From: Acidobacteriota bacterium | GTDB lineage: Bacteria > Acidobacteriota > Terriglobia > Bryobacterales > Bryobacteraceae | Length of the DNA: 34,483 nt | Assembly: GCA_025350695.1 (NCBI GenBank) | Contig: JANXXI010000140.1 | Coordinates: 1 to 34,483, forward strand | Reading direction: 5' to 3' | In this document: piece after piece, positions 1 to 7,607 of the stretch | Layout of the letters: every line of letters starts with the position of its first letter | Numbering within the stretch: the first letter of the stretch is position 1 | Notes under the pieces: generated by a model | What the model was told of the DNA's origin: nothing | What the model saw: the letters and a program-made list of their open reading frames with translations, nothing else | Databases searched by the model: none | Position numbers and translations under genes: made by a program

Positions 1-1
1 G

Positions 2-673
2 GCTCAGCTTCCGGCTGAAGCGTCGGCTGTAACCGAACCAGCCGCACCGCCATCGGCGGAAGAAATCCCATTTTCACCGCCTCCTCCCATTGCTGCGATG
101 CGCTCTGCACAAACGAGCAAGTGGATCTCCGAAGGTTGGCAACTGATGAGTGGAGAACTGGCCCAAATCGTCCTAGCTAGTTTGTTGGGAGCAGTAGTGG
201 CAAACGTCACTGTCGGCATCCTCGCCGGAGCCTTTGCCATAGGTATGAACATTCTGCTTACGCGGAAATTGCTTTACGGCCGTGTTGATCTTGGGGACCT
301 GTTCAAAGGGCTCAAGTATTGGTTGGATGGATTGCTGGCCACCATCGTCATCGCCATTTTTGTTTTTCTGGGATCGTTACTTTGCTTCATTCCAGGGTTA
401 ATTGTAGCAGCGATGTACATGTTTACGTTCCATTTCATTTTTGACAAACGCCTCGGCTTTTGGGACGCGATGCAGGCCTCTCATAACGTCGTCAAAGAGG
501 ACTATTTCGGATACACGATTTTCCTGGTTGCGGTGGCCTTACTGAATATTCTGGGAGTCCTTGCCTGTTTTGTCGGCGTGCTTGTCACCATCCCGTGGGG
601 CCATGCGGCAGTTACGGTTGCTTATCGCGACGCCGTGGGTTACGACCCATCAACAGCATCTCTCTACGGATGA
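2..673 (+). CDS. Polytopic membrane protein, 5' end outside window
   Basis: The reading frame is open to the left edge of the window, so the gene starts upstream and only its last 223 codons are seen. The first ~32 codons are rich in Pro, Ala and Glu, a flexible linker that in related proteins often follows a small N-terminal domain. From the ATG at 98 the protein has about four hydrophobic segments, two of them paired around short polar loops. The C-terminal stretch, with an aromatic/charged turn, a long hydrophobic run and a final VTVAYRD, resembles bacterial membrane proteins annotated only as predicted integral membrane proteins. Function is unknown. Its TGA stop at 671-673 overlaps the ATG of the next gene, so the two are probably translationally coupled. 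The internal ATG at 98 is unlikely to be the true start because nothing breaks the frame before it. Confidence 0.75.
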   Translation, partial: AQLPAEASAVTEPAAPPSAEEIPFSPPPPIAAMRSAQTSKWISEGWQLMSGELAQIVLASLLGAVVANVTVGILAGAFAIGMNILLTRKLLYGRVDLGDLFKGLKYWLDGLLATIVIAIFVFLGSLLCFIPGLIVAAMYMFTFHFIFDKRLGFWDAMQASHNVVKEDYFGYTIFLVAVALLNILGVLACFVGVLVTIPWGHAAVTVAYRDAVGYDPSTASLYG

Positions 674-993
674 TCAAATATTGGAGCTGGCTGCCATTGG
701 CAATCCTGGCGGCCGTCCCGCCCTCAGGGTTGCCCACGTTCAGCATCTGTGGCTTTCGCTTCCTCACAGGGCTGCTCTGCCCTCTATGTGGAATGACCCA
801 TGGAATGAGCTATTGGATGCACGGGGAATGGAAAACAGCGCTCCACTGGCATCTGCTGACTCCCATCCCCTTCGCCATCCTTTTGCTGCTGCCATTCCGC
901 ACCAAAATCCCCATGCAGTCAAGTACTCTTGCGCCCCCTCTTGCGGCGCTGTTTCTGGTTTATGGAGTTTTGCGTTGGTGCGCTATAGTATAG
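670..993 (+). CDS. DUF2752 family membrane protein
   Basis: A 107-residue protein whose ATG overlaps the TGA of the upstream gene (ATGA). Longer versions of this frame exist, but the overlap and the hydrophobic start immediately after it favour 670. The diagnostic DUF2752 feature is visible: a phenylalanine-rich turn followed by CPLCGMTHG, then a short amphipathic stretch and two further hydrophobic segments. DUF2752 proteins are small inner-membrane proteins of unknown function with a conserved CPxCGxT motif, which could bind a metal or a redox partner (family-level speculation). The pairing with an upstream membrane protein suggests a shared membrane role. The family assignment is fairly secure; the function is not. 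Confidence 0.8.
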   Translation: MIKYWSWLPLAILAAVPPSGLPTFSICGFRFLTGLLCPLCGMTHGMSYWMHGEWKTALHWHLLTPIPFAILLLLPFRTKIPMQSSTLAPPLAALFLVYGVLRWCAIV

Positions 994-1045
994 TCAAAGC
1001 CAGACCTTACCCTGGACCTTCGACCGTTAAATTATTTCAATCACT

Positions 1046-1813
1046 ATGTGGAAAGGCGACTACATTTTCTTCCTCGAATCTATGGTAATGAAGGATTTCA
1101 AAATCCGTTATCGCAACATGTCGCTCGGGGTATTCTGGTCCTTGCTGAATCCTTTGATTCTGATGGCCGTAATGACATTCGTCTTCACTGTCCTAACGCC
1201 AAATAACACCATCCAATATTTTCCTTTGTTCGTGCTCTGCGGCTTGGTGCCCTACAACTTCTTCAGCGTCGCCTGGAATAGTGGCACTGTCTCCATCACT
1301 AACAATGCCGGCCTCATCAAGCGAGTTCCTGTTCCGCGCGAGGTTGTCCCCATTTCCACAGTGCTTGCCGCCTGCATTCACTTACTGATTCAAATCGGTC
1401 TACTGTTGGCCGTCACTTTGGTCTACGGAAGGGGCATCAACTGGAACTGGCTCTACCTTCCAGTGGTTTGGGCTCTGGCTGTGGTGTTTGTTTGTGGAAT
1501 TGTACTAGTTACCTCAGCGCTTGATGTTTATATTCGCGATATTCGGTATGTGGTGGAATCCTTCGTCACCGTTCTATTTTGGTCGGTCCCCATCTTCTAC
1601 TACCCGTCGGCGGAAATCAGCCAACGCTTTTCTTACGTTTTCGACTACAACCCCATCACCGCGCTGATCTTTGCGTTGCGCTCAATCCTGATTGATGGGC
1701 ATGCTCCTCCTTTCTCGTTGCTTGCAAAGTTCGCGCTGGTCTCCTTGGGCATGTTCGGGATCGGTTGGTTTGTATTCGGGCGCTTGAAATCCCGCTTTTT
1801 TGACTATTTGTAA
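1046..1813 (+). CDS. ABC-2 type polysaccharide export permease (Wzm/TagG-like)
   Basis: A 255-residue integral membrane subunit of a polysaccharide or polyol-phosphate ABC exporter. The N-terminal interface region (RYRNMSLGVFWSLLNPL) is the signature of the Wzm/TagG/KpsM family and is followed by about six hydrophobic segments. Length matches the family norm of about 260. It is followed after five bases by the matching ATPase, so the pair forms a complete two-gene exporter moving a lipid-linked glycan (O antigen, capsule or teichoic-acid-like polymer) across the inner membrane. There is no strong Shine-Dalgarno before 1046, but starting there leaves the full amphipathic N-terminus expected of the family. 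No glycosyltransferase or sugar-nucleotide gene adjoins it, so the substrate cannot be read from context. Confidence 0.9.
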   Translation: MWKGDYIFFLESMVMKDFKIRYRNMSLGVFWSLLNPLILMAVMTFVFTVLTPNNTIQYFPLFVLCGLVPYNFFSVAWNSGTVSITNNAGLIKRVPVPREVVPISTVLAACIHLLIQIGLLLAVTLVYGRGINWNWLYLPVVWALAVVFVCGIVLVTSALDVYIRDIRYVVESFVTVLFWSVPIFYYPSAEISQRFSYVFDYNPITALIFALRSILIDGHAPPFSLLAKFALVSLGMFGIGWFVFGRLKSRFFDYL

Positions 1814-1818
1814 ATCAG

Positions 1819-2556
1819 ATGAACGTAATTGAATTCAGCCAGGTTTGGAAATCGTTTCACCGCGCGGCGGAGCAGCAATTGTTGCGTCACTATATTGTTG
1901 ACCTGTTCGATGGAGCGGATTCAAACCCGTTTTATGCCTTGAAGGACATTACGTTTAAGATCGGCGAGGGCGAATGCGTCGGCGTGGTTGGATCCAATGG
2001 AGCGGGCAAAAGCACACTTCTAAGTCTGGTCACGGGCCTAGCTCCGCCCAATCGCGGCGAGGTCAAAGTAAAAGGCCGTGTCGCCGCTCTCCTTGAACTT
2101 GGAGCGGGGTTTCACCCCGACCTGACCGGGCGCGAAAACGTCATTTTGAACGCCTCTTTGATGGGTTTTAAGCGCAAAGAAGCCATGAATCTTTATGAGC
2201 CTATCGTAGACTTCGCCGAAATGGCGGACTTCATGGACGAGCCCTTGCGTACCTATTCGAGCGGGATGAAGTTACGCCTTGGGTTCGCGGTGGCGATCAA
2301 CCTGAATCCGGACGTACTCATCATTGATGAGATTCTTGCCGTCGGGGATCAGGCGTTTCAAGCTAAGTGCACGGAAAAAATTTTGGAGATTAAGAAGGCC
2401 GGAAAAACCATTCTTTGTGTCTCTCACAATGGATCGACAATTCAAAGCCTGTGCGACCGCGCCCTGTGGCTCGATCATGGGCAGCTTATGATGGATGGCC
2501 GTTCGAGCGAAGTGGTTCCCGCGTATGAAGGGCGCCGTGCCGCTTCCCATGCCTGA
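1819..2556 (+). CDS. Polysaccharide export ABC ATPase (Wzt/TagH-like)
   Basis: A 245-residue nucleotide-binding subunit. Walker A (GSNGAGKST) is at residues 58-66, the ABC signature (YSSGM) at 146-150, Walker B (VLIIDE) at about 166-171 and the switch histidine (VSHN) at 203. The ELGAGFHPDLTGREN segment after the Q-loop is typical of Wzt/TagH/KpsT proteins. It ends soon after the nucleotide-binding domain, so it lacks the C-terminal carbohydrate-binding domain of long Wzt proteins. Family knowledge suggests recognition of a lipid-linked polymer through the permease rather than through a terminal sugar cap. It lies five bases after the permease and is surely co-transcribed. Confidence 0.93.
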   Translation: MNVIEFSQVWKSFHRAAEQQLLRHYIVDLFDGADSNPFYALKDITFKIGEGECVGVVGSNGAGKSTLLSLVTGLAPPNRGEVKVKGRVAALLELGAGFHPDLTGRENVILNASLMGFKRKEAMNLYEPIVDFAEMADFMDEPLRTYSSGMKLRLGFAVAINLNPDVLIIDEILAVGDQAFQAKCTEKILEIKKAGKTILCVSHNGSTIQSLCDRALWLDHGQLMMDGRSSEVVPAYEGRRAASHA

Positions 2557-2578
2557 AGTCTGGCAGTAGACTGTAAGG

Positions 2579-3748
2579 ATGCCTACCGCTTCGATCCCGG
2601 AAGCTCTGCCACGTCCCCTGACCTGGCTCACCGAAGAAGAGCAAATGTTCCGCGCCAGCGTGCGCCGGTTCGCGAAGGAACAAATCGCGCCACTGGTCCG
2701 CCAAATGGACGACGACTCGCATCTCGACGAGAACATCCTTCGCCAACTGTTTGAGCTGGGCCTGCTGGCCATTGAGATCCCGGAAGAATATGGCGGTCAG
2801 GGTGGCTCCTTCCTGCAAAGCGTGCTGGCGATAGAAGAGATCGCCGCGGTGGATCCCGCCGTTGCCGTCGTAGTGGACGTGCAGAATACGCTGGTGATTA
2901 ACGCCGTGATGCGCTGGGCGAGCGGCGAGCAGAAACAGCGTTGGCTTCCGCAACTGGCGAAAAGTTGCCTGGGATCCTATGCTCTGTCTGAGGCCGGATC
3001 CGGATCCGACGCCTTCGCGCTGACGACGCGCGCCACCGAAGAGGGCGACAACTTCGTTCTGAACGGACGGAAATTATGGATCACCAACGCTGCTGAAGCT
3101 GGATTTTTTCTGGTGTTCGCCAACGCCAATCCAGAGGCCGGCTACAAAGGCATCACCTGTTTCGTCGTGCAGCCTGATTTTCCGGGCTTCAAAGTTGGCA
3201 AGAAGGAAGACAAACTGGGGATTCGCGCCTCGTCCACCTGTGAGTTGTTGTTTGACAACTGCCGTGTCTCGAAAGCGAATGTACTGGGAGAAATTGGCAA
3301 GGGCTACAAGATTGCCATTGAGACCCTGAATGAAGGCCGCATCGCCATTGGCGGACAAATGTTGGGACTGGCCCAAGGCGCATTCGATCACGCCCGCGCC
3401 TATACTAAGCAGCGCAAACAGTTCGGCAAACTGCTGAACGAACAGCAGGGCATCCAGTTTCAGTTGGCCGAAATGGCCACGAAGATTGAGGCAGCGCGGC
3501 TGATGGTTTACAACGCAGCGCGCTTGCGTGAATGCGGCCGGCCGTTTGTCACCGAAGCCGCCATGGCCAAATTGTATGCATCCACCATCGCCGAAGAAGT
3601 GGCTTCGCAAGCCGTGGAGATTTTCGGCGGTGTGGGCTTTACTAAAGATTACCCGGTGGAAAAACTTTACCGCGATGCCAAAATAGGAAGAATTTATGAA
3701 GGGACCTCCAACCTGCAAAAGATTACAATAGCCAAGGGACTGCTTTAA
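2579..3748 (+). CDS. Acyl-CoA dehydrogenase (short/branched-chain type)
   Basis: A full-length 389-residue FAD-dependent acyl-CoA dehydrogenase that introduces the alpha-beta double bond into acyl-CoA and passes electrons to ETF. N-terminal helices precede the FAD/substrate signature ALSEAGSGSDA near residues 136-146 and the WITNA segment near 163. The C-terminal GGVGFTKDYPVEKLYRDAK and RIYEGTSN motifs follow, with the catalytic glutamate at residue 374, the position used by short-chain and short/branched-chain members. It begins 22 bases after the ABC ATPase, but the function is unrelated, so shared transcription need not mean a shared pathway. The substrate chain length cannot be fixed from sequence; butyryl-CoA or 2-methylbutyryl-CoA dehydrogenase are both plausible. 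Confidence 0.93.
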   Translation: MPTASIPEALPRPLTWLTEEEQMFRASVRRFAKEQIAPLVRQMDDDSHLDENILRQLFELGLLAIEIPEEYGGQGGSFLQSVLAIEEIAAVDPAVAVVVDVQNTLVINAVMRWASGEQKQRWLPQLAKSCLGSYALSEAGSGSDAFALTTRATEEGDNFVLNGRKLWITNAAEAGFFLVFANANPEAGYKGITCFVVQPDFPGFKVGKKEDKLGIRASSTCELLFDNCRVSKANVLGEIGKGYKIAIETLNEGRIAIGGQMLGLAQGAFDHARAYTKQRKQFGKLLNEQQGIQFQLAEMATKIEAARLMVYNAARLRECGRPFVTEAAMAKLYASTIAEEVASQAVEIFGGVGFTKDYPVEKLYRDAKIGRIYEGTSNLQKITIAKGLL

Positions 3749-3797
3749 GACGTAACCAGTGAATCGTTTTAGGCATCCAATAAAAGAGTTGACACCC

Positions 3798-4589
3798 ATG
3801 CGAACCATTCCATTTCTTCTGCTAGTGGCAGCGCCTTTCGGCTTTGCCGCCGACGCCAAGCCAGACCTGACTCCGGCAGAGGCTCAGCAAGTAATTCAAA
3901 AGTTCGCCGCCAAGGAATCCGAATTCGCCTTGGCCCGCGAGAATTACACCTATCATCAGACTGTCAAAATTCAGGAAGTGGATGGCGGTGGAAAGTATGA
4001 ACTGGTGAGCGACATCATTTTCTCGGCTAATGGCAAGCGCACGGAAAAGATCGTCCGGGCCCCGGCCAATACACTCAAACAGATTATCCTTACGCCGGAA
4101 GACGAACAGGACTTGCGCAGCGTGCAGCCGTTCGTGCTAACCAGTAAAGACGTCGATCAGTACAATGTCACTTATCTTGGCCGTGAGACGCTGGACGAAA
4201 TTTCTTGCTATTCCTTCTCCGTAAAGCCAAAGAAAATGGAGCATGGCAAGCGCTACTTCCAGGGGACCATTTGGGTGGACGACCGGGATCTGCAGATCGT
4301 CAAATCCTATGGCCGCGCAACCGGCATTTTGAAAAAAGGATCCGACAATCAATTCGCCAAGTTCGAGACCTTCCGCGAGCAAATCGACGGAAAATACTGG
4401 TTCCCTACTTTCACAACCGCAGCCGATACGCTCAACTTTAAGGACAATTCGGTCCGCATCAAGATGAGTGTTCGTTACGAAGACTACAAACTATTCAAAA
4501 GCGAAACGAAAATCACTTTCGGCGATGCGGTTGACAATTCGCCGTCGCAAACCATTCAAAAGGCTCCGCCTCTGCCTCCGAAAAAGTAA
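3798..4589 (+). CDS. LolA/lipoprotein-sorting-like exported protein
   Basis: A 263-residue protein with a clear Sec signal peptide (residues 1-18, charged start, hydrophobic core, cleavage near GFAADA). The frame extends 13 codons upstream to 3759, but the ATG at 3798 puts the signal peptide at the N-terminus and is preferred. The mature part is beta-rich, with repeated YxL / WVDDRDLQIVKSYG strands like the half-barrel LolA/LppX/RseB fold. Proteins of this kind are abundant in acidobacteria and are annotated as outer membrane lipoprotein-sorting-like. They probably bind a lipid or acyl group in the periplasm. There is no cysteine lipobox. The assignment rests on fold-like pattern, not on an invariant motif, so the function stays open. 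Confidence 0.75.
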   Translation: MRTIPFLLLVAAPFGFAADAKPDLTPAEAQQVIQKFAAKESEFALARENYTYHQTVKIQEVDGGGKYELVSDIIFSANGKRTEKIVRAPANTLKQIILTPEDEQDLRSVQPFVLTSKDVDQYNVTYLGRETLDEISCYSFSVKPKKMEHGKRYFQGTIWVDDRDLQIVKSYGRATGILKKGSDNQFAKFETFREQIDGKYWFPTFTTAADTLNFKDNSVRIKMSVRYEDYKLFKSETKITFGDAVDNSPSQTIQKAPPLPPKK

Positions 4590-4682
4590 GTCACATAACC
4601 ATTCAACCCAGCGATTTGACCGTTCGACCTGGAAAGTAGCCCCTGAGCTAGCTGGTTGTGCTTAAATGGTAATTCGATTATT

Positions 4683-5726
4683 ATGCCCAATGTTTCCTTC
4701 AGGGTTCAGCGTGATTGGACGGCATTGAAACGCCGTGCGCGCGAACTCCGCTTCATTGCGCATGGCTTAGCTGATACGAACCATGTCGTTCAAGCCCACT
4801 TAATCCCGATTCGAAGGTGCAATTTAGCGTGCGGCTACTGTAACGAATACGACGATTTTTCCGCGCCTGTCGACACAAGTGTAGTGCTTGACCGTATCGA
4901 CCATCTGCACCGGCTAGGCACTACGCTGATTATGATCAGCGGAGGCGAACCGCTCCTGCACCCCGACCTGGATTTGATCATAGCTCGTATCCGCTATCAC
5001 GGCCGGATGGCTGGAATGATCACCAACGGCTACCTGTTGATGCCCGATCGCATTCGACGACTGAATGACGCTGGCCTCGATCATCTACAGATTTCCATTG
5101 ACAACATTCAACCCGATGACGTGTCCGTAAAAAGCCTGAAGGTACTCGACAAGAAGCTTCAGATGCTGGCTGAACATTCCTTGTTCCACGTCAATATCAA
5201 CTCGGTACTTGGCGGTGGCACCAAGAATCCCGAAGATGCGCTGACGATTGCGAAACGGGCGAGGGCTTTAGGCTTCAGCACGACGGTTGGAATCATCCAT
5301 GACGGCTCTGGACAACTGAAGGCTCTGGGAGCGCGCGAGAAAGCTATTTATCATGAGATTCGGAATCTAGGCCAACGAAATTTCGCTCATTTTTCTGGTT
5401 TTCAGGATCGAATTGTCCAAGGCGAAAGCAGTGAATGGCGATGCAGGGCCGGGGCTCGATATATCTACGTGTGCGAAGACGGCCTGGTGCATTATTGCTC
5501 GCAGCAACGTGGGTACCCTGGCACGCCGATCGCCGAATACACCAAGGCGGATCTGCGCCGCGAGTTCCTCACCGAGAAATCTTGCGCTCCGATGTGCACC
5601 GTATCCTGCGTGCACATGACCAGCTTGATCGATTTTTGGAGGGCGCCACAGACTCTGAAAAGCGACCCCTCCGCGGCTAACGCGGAACGGCAAGATCTAG
5701 TTAACATTCAATCCGCTGGTAAATGA
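4683..5726 (+). CDS. Radical SAM enzyme with SPASM-type C-terminal cysteines
   Basis: A 347-residue enzyme. The 4Fe-4S/SAM site is CNLACGYC, giving CxxxCxxC at residues 46, 50 and 53, followed by the GGEP SAM-amine motif. The C-terminal third has a spaced cysteine set: Cys before an aromatic strand, DGLVHYC, then CAPMCTVSC. This is the pattern of SPASM/Twitch domains holding auxiliary iron-sulfur clusters. Members modify peptides (PqqE, AlbA, anSME-like) or cofactors (NirJ, MoaA-like). A TTG nine codons earlier (4656) could also start the frame; the ATG at 4683 is chosen because it keeps the conserved N-terminus and is the stronger start codon. No obvious short peptide substrate gene lies next to it, so the substrate is unknown. 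Confidence 0.85.
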   Translation: MPNVSFRVQRDWTALKRRARELRFIAHGLADTNHVVQAHLIPIRRCNLACGYCNEYDDFSAPVDTSVVLDRIDHLHRLGTTLIMISGGEPLLHPDLDLIIARIRYHGRMAGMITNGYLLMPDRIRRLNDAGLDHLQISIDNIQPDDVSVKSLKVLDKKLQMLAEHSLFHVNINSVLGGGTKNPEDALTIAKRARALGFSTTVGIIHDGSGQLKALGAREKAIYHEIRNLGQRNFAHFSGFQDRIVQGESSEWRCRAGARYIYVCEDGLVHYCSQQRGYPGTPIAEYTKADLRREFLTEKSCAPMCTVSCVHMTSLIDFWRAPQTLKSDPSAANAERQDLVNIQSAGK

Positions 5727-5744
5727 ACTTTCGAAAATAAAAAT

Positions 5745-5778
5745 AGCGAGGGGGGATTGCCCAATCACACCCCTCGCT
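5745..5778. terminator. Bidirectional rho-independent terminator
   Basis: A perfect 9-bp stem (AGCGAGGGG at 5745-5753 with CCCCTCGCT at 5770-5778) encloses an inner GATT/AATC helix with a GCCC loop. It lies between the stop of the radical SAM gene and the convergent stop of the lectin gene. The left flank is A-rich, which gives a T-rich tail on the minus strand; the right flank reads GAATTTGT on the plus strand. Position and symmetry fit termination from both sides. Confidence 0.8.
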
Positions 5779-5797
5779 GAATTTGTAAGGCCTTAAT

Positions 5798-6691
5798 CTA
5801 TTTGCGTCGGATGGTCCGGCCGATGATCGCCATCAAGCCAAATCCCAAAAACAATCCCGTCGAAGGCTCTGGGACGTTGCCAAAGCTAAAGGAAGTCAGG
5901 TCGTGATTCTCCCAAGCCCCTCCAGTTGACGAAGTGAATCCGATGTACGCATCCGTTCCGTTCTTGAGCGAGAGCAAAGTCTGTAGATTCACATTCACAT
6001 TCATCACTGGATTGCTAAGATCCACGAAGAAGATTTTCAGCGACCCAGCCGTATAGCTAATCTTGGCCTGATGGACCGCCCCGTCCGCAAAATTTACAGT
6101 GGGCGTGTAGATCCCCAGATTCGGGTTAGGGAAGGGATCGGCCGGATCGGTGCTCGCACAGTGTTCCGGACGGTTCGCGGCAGTTCCAAGGCTCTGCACG
6201 GCTATGTGGTTGTTGTTCGGCTCACAATACGTTGACTTCTGATTCTTCCATGTATCGAACTCGACTGCCAGGCTGTTTGGGATGCCGTAATATCCGATAC
6301 CGCTATTGGCCAAACCGAGAGCATTCTGCGCGTAGTTTTGCACAACAAAGGTTAGCCCATCGCCCCCGCTTGCCACGGCTGCGCCGGAAAGGATCGTTCC
6401 GTCGTCCAACAGTTGATGCCGATCAGTGATTTGAAAGCTAAACGTGACCGTAAACCCGTCGGCAACGTTCACCATGTTAGAAAGAAAGGCGCCCCCGGCT
6501 CGCGAATAGTTGGACGAAGAAAGCCTGAGGGCATTGCCCACGACCGCCGCATCGGAGACCAACGTTAATCCGTTTGAGTTCGGGAAGTTGGAAAAATCGA
6601 AGGTCGCCGCAACAGCAACAGATTGGTTCCAACAAAGCCCGGCGAATATACTGGCAACCAGGGTCGCAGATTTTTGTTTCTTAAAATGCAT
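5798..6691 (-). CDS. L-type (legume-like) lectin with PEP-CTERM anchor
   Basis: A 297-residue secreted protein. Residues 1-29 form a signal peptide. The body is an L-type lectin jelly roll: GDGLTFVVQN, then NSLAVEFDTW, a short NNHIAV strand, and GFTSSTGGAWENHDL near the end, all family landmarks; the aspartate and asparagines around the DTW and NN positions would bind calcium and sugar. The C-terminus is a PEP-CTERM signal: VPEPS at 273-277, a hydrophobic helix and a basic RTIRRK tail. PEP-CTERM proteins are processed by exosortases and displayed on or released into exopolysaccharide (established knowledge). It is the last gene of the envelope cluster, 68 bases after the barrel gene, with an inverted repeat just upstream and no visible Shine-Dalgarno. 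A sugar-binding matrix role is inferred. Confidence 0.9.
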   Translation of the reverse strand: MHFKKQKSATLVASIFAGLCWNQSVAVAATFDFSNFPNSNGLTLVSDAAVVGNALRLSSSNYSRAGGAFLSNMVNVADGFTVTFSFQITDRHQLLDDGTILSGAAVASGGDGLTFVVQNYAQNALGLANSGIGYYGIPNSLAVEFDTWKNQKSTYCEPNNNHIAVQSLGTAANRPEHCASTDPADPFPNPNLGIYTPTVNFADGAVHQAKISYTAGSLKIFFVDLSNPVMNVNVNLQTLLSLKNGTDAYIGFTSSTGGAWENHDLTSFSFGNVPEPSTGLFLGFGLMAIIGRTIRRK

Positions 6692-6731
6692 CTATGGTAT
6701 GAAAGCATGCCATCGTCTCATTCATCCATAG
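6692..6731 (-). promoter_or_regulatory. Inverted repeat directly before the lectin start codon
   Basis: The arms CTATGGTATGAA (6692-6703) and TTCATCCATAG (6721-6731) are complementary over 11 positions with one bulged base, around a 17-base centre. The repeat abuts the lectin ATG (6691). As RNA it would fold into a hairpin next to the initiation site; as DNA it could be an operator. Which it is cannot be told from sequence. Confidence 0.4.
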
Positions 6732-6759
6732 ACCAAAGCAAAAAAAGTACTGGCGCCGT

Positions 6760-7599
6760 TTAGAACTCGAAGAACATTCGCCCATAGCCGCCAATGCGAG
6801 TATAGAGACCCAGTTTGTTCTGATGCTCGGCCCCTAGCATAAACCCAGTGTGCCGCGTAAGCCACTTACGAAAGAACACTTGCGCCGAATAGCCAGACAC
6901 ATTTATCTCGAGGGGGGTCTTCGCCACATAGCTGTAAACTTCCTTGCCGCCGCCAACCGTTGCTCCAAACCAGTACTTACCCTCCCTTCCGTACTGAGCA
7001 GAGATATTCGCCGAAGAAGATAAATGATTGCCGGGCTGATTGCGGTTCACGTTGTAGTTTCCTTCAATGACCATCTTTGTTGGGTAGTACAGAAAACCGG
7101 CGGAATAGATTTGGCCCCTTACACTGTTGCGAAAGTCGAAGTAGGTGAAACCGGACGTCAGCACCAGTTGCTTATTGAATCCTGTTTTGTAATGAGCCTT
7201 CACGTCGTAGCGTTGCCTCGGAAACAGTAGAGGACGATTCTGTTCCACAAAGGGAGTGACTGAAAAGCCTTGTGTCGTGTAAAAGCTCTTGGTCCAGTTG
7301 TAATAGCTGAAAAACCCGTAATTTTGCTGTGTGCCTTCGGGCCGCGTCTGGGAGTTAAACAGGAATACCGGAGTGAATTTGGGATTGTTGCGGATCCAGA
7401 TAGACGCATCCGCTCCACGCCAATAACCGATGCCATTGGAAATATGAGTGTGATAGGTTCCTAGTTCCAATAACACGGGAAGCGGACTTTCGTAGCCCGG
7501 CCGTTCAAACGTAGCCTTCGGAGCCGGACTCTGATCTTGGGCCATAAGCCCGGACGTCACACCTGTCAATAGAATCAATCGGAAGCGTTTCAATTTCAT
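6760..7599 (-). CDS. Outer-membrane beta-barrel protein, unknown function
   Basis: A 279-residue protein with an N-terminal signal peptide (KLKRFRLILLTGVTSGLMAQ). The rest alternates hydrophobic and polar residues in aromatic-rich strands of about ten residues (for example SLAVEF-like YSAQVFFRKW and the last strand YGRMFFEF), ending in phenylalanine, a common end of outer-membrane barrels for BAM recognition. About twelve strands could fit. The ATG at 7599 is chosen over an upstream frame extension because it starts the signal peptide and has GGAG close before it. It begins eight bases after the stop of the beta-helix protein gene. A pore or surface role in glycan export is possible from context, but no family is recognised. 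Confidence 0.7.
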   Translation of the reverse strand: MKLKRFRLILLTGVTSGLMAQDQSPAPKATFERPGYESPLPVLLELGTYHTHISNGIGYWRGADASIWIRNNPKFTPVFLFNSQTRPEGTQQNYGFFSYYNWTKSFYTTQGFSVTPFVEQNRPLLFPRQRYDVKAHYKTGFNKQLVLTSGFTYFDFRNSVRGQIYSAGFLYYPTKMVIEGNYNVNRNQPGNHLSSSANISAQYGREGKYWFGATVGGGKEVYSYVAKTPLEINVSGYSAQVFFRKWLTRHTGFMLGAEHQNKLGLYTRIGGYGRMFFEF

Positions 7600-7607
7600 T
7601 TTCTCCA

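Noticed and set aside
561-1088. 175-codon plus-strand frame over the DUF2752 gene
   Set aside because: It lacks family features, runs across the true gene in another frame and into the permease start.
3074-3859. 261-codon minus-strand frame antisense to the acyl-CoA dehydrogenase
   Set aside because: Shadow frame of a well-supported gene with no recognisable domain.
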